The notes below the pieces were generated by a model. It did no database searches and was not told where the DNA came from. It saw nothing but the letters and a program-made list of their open reading frames with translations. Shown piece by piece: positions 27,845 through 39,922 of a stretch of 64,000 bases of DNA (within the stretch, counting starts at the first letter, position 1; the number at the start of each line of letters is the position of its first letter). Source of the stretch: Agelaius tricolor (taxonomy: Eukaryota; Chordata; Aves; Passeriformes; Icteridae); NCBI GenBank assembly GCA_023055355.1, contig JALJCS010000001.1, forward strand, positions 95,713,381 to 95,777,380. Reading direction: 5' to 3'. The position numbers were made by a program, and so were the translations under genes.

Positions 27845-28814
27845 ACAGTGAATAGCAGAATTCACACACACTCTATCTGTTACTGTGACACATTTCTACA
27901 GGGTGGTGAGGAAAACTGCATGGAGAAAGGTAATTGCTTTCCCTGAAGGGCGTTCCATCATTTTAAGCTTGGTTTCAATTTATTTTTTTCATGAAAGCAG
28001 AAGATATAAGCACTCTTGTGAAAAGGAGAGGCTCTTCACCTTGTGCTGTGAGAGTGCATGATGGATCCTTGAAGTAGAGCCTGATGACAGAAAATCAAGA
28101 ATTAAATCTGTTTGATCTGATTCTAGTCAGAATTTTATTGAAATCAAATAAACTTTGTAAATTGTTGTGTCCTGAACTTGGAAATTCTGCAGGGAGAACA
28201 GAATTCTGGAATTTCTTTCATTCTTTTGTGTTTCAGGTGCTGTAAGAAGATAAAAATTTTGAATTAGTTGGGATTCAAGCATCAGCTCATTAAGATCAGC
28301 TTAAAAGAAACTTCTGTGTCTGGTTCAGCTACACAAAACCCAAAGCCCTGCTCTGTTTTTGTTGTCCATCTAATATTGTGAGATAATCCAGAGGATCCAT
28401 AATACAATGAGTCCATCCAGCCTGCCAGCTAGAACCCATGTGATCTGTGCATATCTGATATATCCACAATGCCAGATGCAAATCTATGAGAGATGTGGAG
28501 CAGACAGATAAAAGTCAGTAAACTCAACATCTTGGGAATTTCTGGAGTCCTGGAACACCTCTAACATGTACAGACGCCTGCATGTAGAAGATCTAAAGGC
28601 ACTTAAAATATTATTTAATTATGCATTTTTACTGCTTTCACTTCGGCTATAAAAAGCTGCATGGTTTTAGATATAAACCTCCAATTCAGAATGTAACATC
28701 TTTGGAAGCTTCATATTCCTTTTGGTTTTACCATGCAGACTAAGCAAATCAGAAAAGTGGAACATGACTTTTGTTATTACATTTAGAACATGTTATTTCC
28801 TTTCTGTTTTCTTT

Positions 28815-28891
28815 CCATCTTGGGTTACCAGCATTAAGGAAATGATAGACAAATCTGTCTGCAAAAATAGGCTGGAAATAGGTTTTCTCAA
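28815..28891 (+). repeat. Unidentified 76-bp element, right copy of an inverted pair
   Basis: This is the partner of 27769-27844, in opposite orientation and separated from it by about 970 bp. Read outward from the pair, the ends begin GAGAAACCCTATTTCCAGCC on the left and GAGAAAACCTATTTCCAGCC on the right, so they could be outer ends of one element. Similar peptides in translation (KSVCKSRLEIGFLK and KSVCKNRLEIGFLK) follow from the nucleotide similarity and do not prove coding. Confidence 0.75.
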
Positions 28892-29709
28892 AAAGATCTG
28901 GTTTGGCATTGTAACTTGTGGTTTCTATTTTGAATTCCTTTTAAAATAAGTAGAAATACTGTTGATTTCCTGATAGGTAATAATGTCTACATGAAGGCCT
29001 TTTTAGATTATGACACACTAATAAATAAATAAACTCCTAAACCTATGTGTTGTGCTGGTGCTCACATCTGCCTCTGGCTCATGAACAAAGCATAGAGAAG
29101 TCACAGAGGTGTTCTTTGGCTCTGGATTGTAAAGTTACAGATAAATACAGCTTATATTTTCATATTTTCTCCTTAATGTTTATATTAGACACTTAAGAAA
29201 CATCAGTTGTAGAAAGATTGAATCTAAGATGCCACTTCCAGAATTCCAGAAGGTATCACTTTGATAATTTTACTTGACCTCCAACATCACTTAAGCCATA
29301 GGCCATCTCTACTTTAAACTAGAAGTTCAAAGCTTCCAGAGATATAGCTTCTTCACAAGGGTTCCTATAACTGTTAAAAAGCATATTACTCTGATAAATT
29401 AGTATCAAAGGAAAAATGTTCATCAAACAAGCCTTCATCTCTTCCCTAAGCTGAATTTGTCCAGCTTTACCATCTAAGGACTGTTCTGGTGCTACAGATT
29501 TCTCTGACAAATAACTGTATTAAAAAATGTCATTCCATGTCAATTCTTTTATGGCTGCAGCTGGGATGCTAGCTTTCTCTTGATATATTTATATTGGTCT
29601 CTTCAATTTTTAATTGTAAAATACTGTTTTCAATCATCCAGGCTGTCTTCTAGCTTTTCCCCGAATACTTATGCATATCAATATCTTTCCATAAATGTGT
29701 GAACTGATT

Positions 29710-30278
29710 TGGGCTGATATAATTTTCTACATAATAGCTGCTACTGGGCTATGTTGCAGATTTGTGAGGAAAACAATTTTGATACTCTAGAGATGTTTTC
29801 ATTATTGGTGAGCAGGGCTTGCACAAAGCTGAGGACTTTTCTGCCTCTCACCACACCCCACCAGTGAGTGGGCTGGGGTGAACAAACAGTTGGGAGGGGC
29901 CACACCAGCTCAACAAAGGGATATTCCTTACCATAAGGTGTCGTGTTCAACAATTAAAACTCAGGAAGAGGGCGAGCAGGAAAGGAAATATTTGGAGTTC
30001 TGGCATTTGTCTTCCCAAGTAACTGTCGCAAGTGGTGGGGCTCTGCTCTCCTGGAGATGAACACCTGCCTGCCTGTGGGAAACAGTGAATTAAATCCTTA
30101 TTTTGCTTTGCCTTCATGTGCTATGTTTGCTTTATTAAACTGTCTTTATCTCAAACCACAATTTTTCATGTTTTTATTTACCTTTCTATTCTCTTCTCTA
30201 CCCCATTGTCTACTCCCATTGTCTACTCCCATTGAAGAGGGAGTAAGTGAGCAATTTAGCTGTCTATAGGAGTTAAAA
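29710..30278 (+). mobile_element. Degenerate endogenous retrovirus LTR
   Basis: The segment reads in order like a widespread avian LTR: 'ggctgctactgggctatgttgcag', 'ttattggtgagcagggcttg', 'ccccaccagtgagtggg', GTTGGGAGGGGCCACACCAG, 'aaagggatattcc-taccata', 'gtcttcccaagtaac', 'gaacacctgcctgcc', then ATTAAACTGTCTTTATCTCA near the polyadenylation site. The last 70 bases are badly eroded and include a 13-bp tandem (CCCATTGTCTACT) 2.5 times at 30202-30234. No second LTR or retroviral gene is seen nearby, so it is probably a solo LTR. Family assignment is from memory, and the left edge is uncertain by some tens of bases. Confidence 0.8.
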
Positions 30279-31631
30279 CACTAAGAGGTGGGTATCCAAC
30301 TCTCCATAATATTCCAGCTGGACAAATACCTGTGCCAGATGTGGATGCAAGGTAGTCATTCTGCTGAAACACCACTGAGACCCAAATCAATTCCACTGTA
30401 GCAATTTTTGTGAAGCACAAAAAGATATTATGTATGAGTTTTGGCTCTTCATGTACTTGCCCTTACCTTTCTGATGTCTCTGCTTCCTTCTCATTGAATA
30501 AAAAAAGGTCATTTTTTAGAAAATATCCTGTTACAGTTCTGTAGGATGTGGTTCACATTTGCTGATATGGAAATGTGGAGCATGGTGTCATGTTTTGAGT
30601 TTATGGCCTGCCCACCAAAAACCTTATGATTTACATTAGCCTACAGAAAAGGTCATCCTGTCCTTCAAAGCACAGCCATATTTTTAAAGGAATTTTGTGA
30701 CCAATAGATAGGGTATAGTACAAAATAGATAGTATGCATACGAAACAAATTTTGCTAAGGTATCAGCAGAGAAAAAATTTAATCTGAGCAATGCAATTGT
30801 TGAAGGAACACTATGTCAGTAACGAATTTAATAGCAAAATTTCATGTCTGGACTCCGTGTAAAATTGTATCAGTAAAAATGCAGTTTTATCTGGTTCATT
30901 TTTGTAAAAATATACATAGTCTTCCAAATGCAGAGTGCCTGCAGATGTTCAGGTCACCTCTGGGATGCAGCACTGCAACCACTTCAGAATACAGTCCAGC
31001 ACTTAACAGTTCTTTGGAGAGCAGCATGTGAAGAAAAATGTTATATCCAGTTGAAACTGAGCCAAGAAAACAAAAATTACTTATTTGAATCTCTACCCTT
31101 CAGATGTTACCAACTCAGCATGATGGCACATTTCACACTGAGAGAGCTTGTGTCATTGTAGAGTCAAGGGGAAAGGAATCATTGTCTGACTTGTCAGCAT
31201 TGCTTCAAGCTGTATGCATGATATTCCTTTGAGATTTCTGATTCTGTTGCTAGCCAGACCCAACCCTTCTGAATTTATAAGATCTGACAGAAACACCATT
31301 TGAGTGGCATATCTGCAAGTTACTACTATAAATGTCAGGAAATTAATGTGTCCAATTTCCACTTATTCCACTATGTTATATATTTCATAGGGTTTCCAGT
31401 AAGTCATATGCATGTTTTGCTCCTAAATCTGAAACAAGAACTTTTTTGTTTGCCCTCACCAAAGTGCATTCAGATCATGATGCCACGTTCTGCCTCCCAC
31501 CGGGATTTTGAATGGGCTGGATCACCATCAGTCTTCAGTGTTATGATGCTAAGTAACTACTTATTTGTAACAAGATGTTGAATTGCCGTCTGAATTCTCA
31601 TGGAGGTGAAGAATCTTATGAATTCCTTTTC

Positions 31632-31667
31632 ATAAAATTTATAAAATTTATAAAATTCATAAAATTC
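31632..31667 (+). repeat. 9-bp ATAAAATTT/C tandem, four copies
   Basis: Four contiguous 9-bp units: ATAAAATTT twice, then ATAAAATTC twice. The two-plus-two variant order suggests slippage after a single T/C change. It is a simple repeat with no gene association. Confidence 0.9.
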
Positions 31668-34600
31668 AGCTTGGCTTAGCTGGTCCACTGAGCCATGCAG
31701 GTAGGATAACTCCACTGCTGGTGACTCACAAAGAATGTCTAGATCTCAAATTCACGTGGTACTACCATCAGTCATTTCATCAGCTCTGATAATATCAGTG
31801 AGAGACTTGGATATTTTCTCTGTAACCTGAACATTAAAAAACGTTCTTTAAAAAGACTGGGGCAGCTTTGGTTTTGAATGAGACCAATGTTGCAAATAGG
31901 CAGATATCCATTTCGTCAAACAATGTACTGTTCTTTTGGTGAGGACATCTTTCAACACCTTAGAAAAAGACTGGGTTTTCTACTATAATATTCAAATTTC
32001 TACAGTGCAATCAATGTGTGGTGACAGAATGACAGAAATAACTTAGTCCTTATTCCCTATTTTTTTTTCTCTTAAATGTGATAAGAAGTATTTTCAGGTT
32101 GGCTTTTTTGGTCTGTAAAGCTTCAGCAATGTGCATTATTTTTTAATGTTTTTCTAAATCAGGTACAAACTCCTTGGTAAGGAGTCCAAAATTAATTTTA
32201 GAAGCTGATGTAAGTTCAATGAAAATAATCTGGTCTAAAACTAATAAGATGTTTGAGTTCACCCTGTCTTGCTTTTTTCAGTTAATAGAAATATATAAAT
32301 AGATCAATATTAATTGTCATCTTCAAGCACTGGGGAGAAATCAGCATCACCAGAGAGTGATTCAGCATATGCAAAAATTGGAAAGATAGGCAGCAGGAAT
32401 ATGAGTCTTGCTTGCAAGTACATGGATATAAGAAACTATTTCAAATAATACTGCAGATTAGGCTGTGCAACTTATTGTGTAGACAAGACCTCTGGTAGCT
32501 TCAAGTATAGGTTAAATTTCTAAGAAGGAGTGATTATTCATTTAAAATACTGGAAAATTCTGCCCATCAAAAGAAAATGACAGGCATTGAATGCAATAAG
32601 CATATTTCAGTAGTATATAAACAATAGAAAGGAAGATGGTCCTGCTCTGTACCTCTGCAATGGGAAGAGATTTTGCACTGATCATCCCTGGAAAACACTA
32701 ACTTGAGAGGACAGGTTAGAGCCTTTACTCTTCCTTGAGCACCGTATTTGGAGCAGAAGTATGCATGTGGTGAAAACATGCTGCTGAAGCTGCAACCAGT
32801 GAAATTAAAGCAATCAGAAAGCTTGAGAAAAATATAAAAAAAACCCTCAAGCAAATCCAATATGAACAGTAAGTGACAGATGTGGTACATGGAATTTTTT
32901 CTTTGAAAATGTTGGTGCCATCCCTTTCCTGTCTAATTGTCTCACTGTCTCCTGTGAAACATTTGTCTATAATTATGGCAACTTGACGTTGCCATGGAGG
33001 TCAACATAACCTCTAAACTTTGAAGGAAAATGTGAGACATACAGACAGGAACACAGAGATCATGTATGCAAATTCTCAGTTACTCTGAATGATATATTTG
33101 TGAACCTTTCTGAATAGATACATTTTAGGAAAGATGACAAATTTGTGACATGTAAGATTGTATAGTAGACATAAAATCTTTTGTGTTGAGTGTTCACATG
33201 TGATGCTTTGTTGTTTCATAACTATTCATACAATAAAGAATGGCTCACTTTTTCTTTGGTTGTTTGCTCAACTTTCATGCAACCTGATAAAACAATTTTA
33301 AAACTTCTGATTTTATCAAGAAGAAAACATCACAAGAGCTGTGATTTGGCATATGTGTCACTCATTCATTACATCTGGAAAAGGTTATCAAGCTTATTTT
33401 AGCTAGTTTGATATGATATAAGACTGATATCACCAGTTCTGACTGGTGATTAATTGCAAGTCAAAAATATATACTTAAGTGGCATTCAAATACAACAGTC
33501 CTAAAAGAGAAACTTACGACAGATTGAAGTAGATGACCAGTGGTCTGTTACTCTGTCCTTGAATGTTGCCATGTGGTATGAAAATGGTTAAAAAGGTCTG
33601 TGTGCTGCACTTAATGGAGCTCAACTTGCCAAAAGGTCTGCTATGTATGAAAATCTGCTTTATGAGGAAAAAATATGCAAGAGAAATGTACCGTGAGTAA
33701 TTTCCCTTTAATGTTTTTCCGTAGAGAAAATTCAACATGTCAAATGTCAAACTATTTGAAGGGTAAATAAACAAGTACATTTAGAGCAATGAAAAACAGT
33801 CTTGATGACCCAAAGATACATGAATGTTAAAAGCTGTACAACTATGCTATAAACAGAAAAAAAATGCTTTTAATAAAAACTTGGAGCATTTTATAGTTGT
33901 CTGCTTTCCTTGGTGAGCAAAAGGAAAATGGATATGTCCAATTCAGAAGCTGATTTAAGGCAAAAGATTCTTATAAAATTAAAGCTTATAAATCTAGGTA
34001 TAAACATTTGTAAAAGGAAATGGAAACAAATTGTTTTAAGTTCAAAAAGTATTTGTAAAGTGAGAAAATTGGATTAGAAAAACATAAAACAGTCTTTTAC
34101 ACAATATCTGTCTTTTGCATTGCTTTTTATGCTTCTTGATCAAGGAATGTGAATCCTTCAGGCTCATCAAACAGATAGAAATATAATAAACAACTATAGT
34201 TGTTTATATTCACTAAATTAATTTTATTTCTAAACTGCCATATCTGTATCTGCTTGGTAAATAAATCATGTCTTGTGATCAGTTTAAGATTTATCGAATA
34301 AGGAGAAAAATGTTTGAATCACAGTTTGAAGTGCAACTATGCATGGAAGGAAGTACATCACCATGTTTTGTAATTAATTTCCCCCAGTTTCCATAATCCT
34401 CTTTCTTCCATGTTAAGCTAGCTCAGTTCATAAGACTGAAAATTAATATTCTGAATATTAATATCATGATTGCAAACTGTTTTTTACATTTACATTTACA
34501 AATGCTGTTTACAGCCCCAAAAGTTAACATCTCTTCTCTCTCTTGTACATTCCCCTAAATGTTATGCTGTTTGGGCATAGTTAGCAAACTGCTTGTTGAA

Positions 34601-35055
34601 GGAGCATGTTTTTTTCTATAAACAAGTTCGTCACTGATACTGAAAACTTTACTTGTTATAGAAATGTGAATGTAGAAAATGAATGGACATATGTGGTTTT
34701 ATAGATAGGAAGTAGTACTTTATTATGGGTTGGCCCACAAAGATGTTGCCTGATGTTCATCAAGCTGTTGCCTGGAAAATCAGCTTGTTTAAGAGTGTTA
34801 GAAATTAAAGACTGCTAAATAACAGAATGAGAATTAGGTCTGGCAGAAGATGTCTGTATCTGCGTGACAATATTATTGGAAAAAGAAACAGGAATAGTTA
34901 ATTAACAAATACCTTTCTGGAAATAAACTTAACAGATATAGCCTCCTCAGCATGAGTGCTAATATGCTTTGTTTCAAACAGTGCAACTTGCATGAATATT
35001 TCTTTATTAGTGAGTTTTAGCATGTATGAAAGATGCCAGACTGGGAGCTTTGGAA

Positions 35056-35386
35056 ACCGAGTTTATTTATGCAAAGGAAGCCTACAGCCCTAGCAACGGC
35101 AGTAAGAAGCAGTGTTCACTTCCTCACACTGAGAAGCCTGTTCTGAAGAATTACTAATAAAGTCATAAAATAGGTCAGCTTCCATGTACATTAGCCTTTG
35201 CCCTCTTTGCAGAGGCTGCCAGCAGGAATGCCGATTAATGACAGCTGTGTTGGACGTTTGTTGACTGGGAACTAAACCGAGCTTGCAGATCCCTTTCACA
35301 CAGCCTACGAAACACCCAGCAAATGGCAGACTCTTCTTGACCTTGGACAGCATTAGGAGTATTTTCCAATGAGAAAAACTTCTCAT
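35056..35386 (-). other. Weak candidate exon: 98-codon frame plus AATAAA
   Basis: A minus-strand frame from 35386 to 35090 encodes 98 residues. It is cysteine-containing, ends in a YCRC-stop motif and has no domain I recognise. About 20-30 bases after the stop the minus strand reads GCATAAATAAACTC, a canonical polyadenylation signal. The segment carries several CpGs in an otherwise CpG-poor region. Against it, frames of this length arise by chance elsewhere in the window and no upstream exon is identifiable. Treat it as a hypothesis only. Confidence 0.12.
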
Positions 35387-38300
35387 AAGGAGTAGATTGC
35401 TCAGCAGCGAGAAAAATATTGGGTTCTTACCTATTCTATTTCTTATTCTGTAATCTTATTCTAGGCATAACAATTACCTTTGTAAAGTGTAACAAAAAAT
35501 AGAAAATTGATGGGGGCATGTCAGACAAAACCTTTTTGTGTGACAGCAAAGACATTTTCACGAGATTATTTGTTACTTCATTCATGAAGACATTACTAAA
35601 AGTAAGGTCAGTTTAGAAAGGGGATGTATTTCCAGCATATTTTGTGAAACATTTGTTTTTTTATTGGATTTAAAATTTTGCTTTGAAAACGTGAAAATTT
35701 TGTTATATAAGAATGCACTGGAACCCTTACAAAGACCTTAAAAGATCCTTTTCTGAAATTAAAGACCCTTCAAAAAGTGTAATTAAAAGAGTACTAGGGT
35801 ATGTTTAGGTACATTTACATCCAGGGTAAGTTTTAAAAAGATTTTCTTAAAACTAAGCTTAAAGCTATGTGTAATTAAATCAATCATAAAGATATCCTGC
35901 TGCCTTAAGGCAGAGTTTGGCATGATCAGTGGCCATTCACACCCTCAATAAAGCTGTATTTCTGATGCTATGGGAGTATTTAACACTTGAATTCCACTCC
36001 TGTGCTCAGCAAAAGCGTGGTTATTTTGGTGCTTTTAAATCAAATTTATCTTATTTTCAGTTAGAGCTTGCATGTGCCGTTTTAGATGACACTTCACTAA
36101 AATGTGATCTAGCAGTTTGATGTTTCCAAAGTTTGGGAAGCAGGAAGATTTGAGTTCACAGATGAGCATACTATAAAGAAACTTTTTTGGGGTGAGAAAG
36201 CAAATGGCAAATTAAGCTGACTTTTTTGGACATGCACTTCTGACTATTTGGCATCTTTTCAGTACAGTTCCATCTTTAAGAATGTTGGTTATATTCAGTC
36301 ACTTGTTGGAGAGCCAAACCCTTATGCCCTAAATCAGGGACACAATCAACACCCTTCCCTGGGGAGAAAGTACATACAAGGCCAAGAGAAAGGAGGTCCT
36401 CACAGCCTTGCGTCATGGAGTTTCCTCATTCATTTCCCCTCTGGGCCAATGAACAGTTCTCAGAATATTTTGTGAGACCCTGCAGATTCATAAGGTGTCC
36501 CCAGTTCCTGGAGTAGCCAGAAGCTCATAAAATCACTTGCCATTCTTATAGTCAATGCCACCTGACTAAAGAAAGGCACAAGTAGCAAGAGGCTCCCTTA
36601 TATTTACAAATGCAAGTATTAATTATAGACATCCTCCTTTGCTAAATCAGTTCCTCAGATCTGCTGGGCAACCCAGGCACAGACAAATTGTTGCATGGCA
36701 AGACTTCTGGGTTAAAGGACTATTGCCATTAATATGGAAGAATTCTTGCATACAAGTGGGCAAGAAGTATTAAGTCCATCATTATTATGCCATTTGCACA
36801 CACTGAATAACATTAGTGTATCTCAGATTTCAAAAAGGTCCTAAGAATTCACAATGTCATACACTGTGCTATGGACCAAAAATATGCAAGTCTAGTACAG
36901 GAAAGTTGTTTCTGTTTCCTGGTTGACATGAATTAGCAGAAACCTTTACTTTTTAGCAAATTTTAGATTTCTGTGAAGATGGGTAAACAGCAATATGCCT
37001 GAAAAATGGAGGAAATTCCCAGGAAGTAAAATTCCAAGAACATGAGGCATGCTTCTTGAATCTACTCACTGGAACATTTGGTAAATTTGTGCTGAAACTT
37101 TTCTTTTGGCTTGCAAATTGATTTTGCATCTACATGACAATCTCCTTTGCTAACATTGTGACTTCACAAAAATTAGGTCCCTGTTTCTTTTCCTGAACTT
37201 GTGATACATTTGTCTGAATGTTTTTCCCTGTTTCAAAAAGTTTTTTATATGTATTGCAACAGTTGATTCTTAATTTTTTTACAGTTTCATCAATAGGGAG
37301 AGAGAAACAAAAGTAAGCATATACTGTGTTATGATAGGAATGAAATAATAACTAGCTGGCAGATACCATAAAGCCTTTTTTGTTACCTTGGTTCATGTGA
37401 TGCTTTAAACAGCATCAGATCTCCTTATGACAATGGAAAAAAACCACAACAAGGTATCCTCAGTTAGAAAGAGGATGCACATTTGTTTGTGCATTGCTCT
37501 GAAATATTGTGCTGGCTTAAAACTGAATGCATGTTATAGTCAGAATAAAAGGCTGAAGACAGCGGTTGTTCAATTGGTTTTAAACTGATCAAAAATTCTT
37601 TGTGGCCTTACTACAATAAAAGATACTGCTCTCTTGATATTTGATGCTGGATTTACTGAATTTATTAAAAATGAACTTACTGGTTTCTTCTGGATTTTCT
37701 AGGAACATTTCTGTCATTTTTTAAAGTTTATCTCTTTAATTAAAATTTCAAATTTTAGCAGTATATAAAACACAAATGGGAAAGAAAAAATAAAAATACA
37801 TAGTAGGTTTCACAAACAACATTGACTGTTACAGCTTAGTTGGCAACTACTCTCAGTAATATTCAAGACTGGAAAAATTAACAATAAGTTTTACATGTTT
37901 TAAGTTACATAATCAACAAATTAAATCAGTTAAAATCAGAAGGCAATGTTTTAAATATTTTATTGTCTTGAGACAAAGAGAATTTTGATATTGCCATGGA
38001 ACACTGGACTAAATTTAGAGAGCTGGAGAATTTGGAGGATCTGTGTTAATGTAATGTCATGTTTTGACCACTGGTATTTCTTACAATGTGCTCCCAGCTT
38101 AGACTTGCATTCTTTTCAGTACCTTGCCTGGTTGGGCACCCTTTGACTTTTGCCCATTGATGAAGTGATTGAGAGACCCTAAATTTTAAACTCCTGTTAT
38201 TAATTCCTTCAGATAGTGGTATGTCAAACTGTAGTATGTTGAGAGTATCTTTAGGGATTTATTTCATTTTTAGAGCCCATCTGCACATACATTTCCAAAA

Positions 38301-39757
38301 CATTCTTGGAGTTCTCATCAGGAACTAGTTAGCTCTGCACGCTACTTCTCATCTTATGTCTCTTATGCCTTCTCATACAAAAAAATCCCATAAATTCTTT
38401 GGGAACTTAAACATACTCTTAACTTTTTGTACACTTATTGGAAGCTGAAGGTGCTGTAGAACACAATGGGGCAGTGAATTTATATCTTTTTTTCAGAGAA
38501 AAAGATAATTTCTACAACTTGTAACATGTCAAGCTTCCTGAAATTCTTGCAACTTTTTGCTGCATAAATGCAAATGTGTTTAGCTGAATAGTTTGGATAG
38601 AACTAATAGATTCTAATGAAAATTCTGCTAAGAATTCAAATTCATATTCAACACATGTGTTTCTGTATGCTATTTATTTATTGAAAGTTGGATCTTAAAC
38701 TGAGATACCAAGGTAATATTTTTTGCTGAAGAAATTACTCTTATATTTCAGGTTTCCTAACTTTTTTCCTTTGCTCTTATTTAGGATTTCTGTTGCACTT
38801 ATCAGGCAAGGATGCAGAAAGATGAGGACAGTTTGAAGAACTTTTGTATTTTCAGTTCACTTTAAGGCAATAATTTTCTAGGTCAAGGTCTTCCTTAGTG
38901 TATATGACTGTATATCAAGCCAAAAATACTTTATGAGGTTTTGGCAGAGAAGTGATGTCAATGATTTGGCATTTGGACTGATTTTCAATGGATTCAAGCC
39001 ACTGGTGGATATGGGAAACTTATTTGGAAAGAGGAACCATTTCTCCATAGACTTCATCCACCTTTTCAAAATTTCTAGTAGTCAGTTCAGCACAGTTCAT
39101 CAGATGGAATTTGTGACTGAGCTGATCAATGTTTCCTAGTCTGTGCAGAGGAGCCCTTGTCAGCTGTGAGACTCAGCTGAGAGATTTTTTTTTTTGCATC
39201 TATTTGGTAAAGAGGATTTCTCAGGTTCCCTTAATCCCTTACTTCAATACTAAAAATTGGCAAAAGTATTAAAAAAAATGAATTCTAGGTACCATACTGC
39301 AATGGCACCTGAAGCTGTTATTTCCCTCAGAGCCAACAAAAATTGAATACCTTTATTTCTAAGTAGGCTGTAGCATACAGCAAAAGCCTGGGAAGGTGTT
39401 TTAATATTTTTGCTATTTTTTTAAATTGTGTAGAAGGAAGTGCATTATAGTACATTTTGGCTCCTAATTGCTGGTGTTAAATATGTGCCTAAATCTATAC
39501 AAAGACCAGGCCTGCACAGGCAAAAATTATGAGACTGCAGGTTTAAAGTGTAACTTTCTTTGTAAATACACGAATTGTTTATAAAGCTGGACATCCTAAG
39601 GTATGCCTACTTATTCCAGAACATAATTTCCAGAACAATAAGAATATTCATATGCCTTTTAATAATAATCTCGAAAATTAAAAGCATCACACTCTACACA
39701 TAAGCCATGGTCCAGAAAGTGCTTAAGGGAGTATGCCCTGAAGCCATAGAATTGCTG

Positions 39758-39922
39758 TAGAACCATAGAACGCCTTGGGTTGGAAGGGTCCTTAAAGACA
39801 TTTAGTTCCAACCCCACTGTCAGGGCAGGACACCTTCTGCTAGACCAGGTTGCTCAAAGTCCCATCCCAAACATGACCTGCAACACTTCCAGGGATAGGA
39901 CATCCCCAGCTTCTCTGGGTAA
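39758..39922 (-). mobile_element. CR1 LINE, 3' end fragment of about 165 bp
   Basis: The plus strand has AACCATAGAACGCC, then TTGGGTTGGAAGGGTCCTTA, 'tagttccaaccccac', 'tagaccaggttgctcaaag' and 'acttccagggataggacatcc', all reverse-complement CR1 3' end. It points to the minus strand and stops just after the 'tctctggg' block. It is one of the better-preserved short tails in the window. Confidence 0.94.

Larger units (their letters stand above)
22851..29709. other. Gene-free stretch
   Basis: No gene recognised. About 25570-26140 is somewhat GC-richer, with a minus-strand open frame of 121 codons (25771-26136) lacking any domain I know. A purine-rich patch lies at about 25320-25385. The inverted 76-bp pair at 27.8 and 28.8 kb is listed separately. 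Otherwise this is plain AT-rich DNA. Confidence 0.55.
30279..39757. other. Gene-free stretch
   Basis: Nearly 9.5 kb with no gene, transposon or RNA I can support. It contains the AT-rich 9-bp repeat and the low-confidence open frame at 35 kb listed separately. The segment about 36240-36710 is richer in C and G than its surroundings and could be an unrecognised old LTR. The remainder is AT-rich and unremarkable. Confidence 0.55.
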
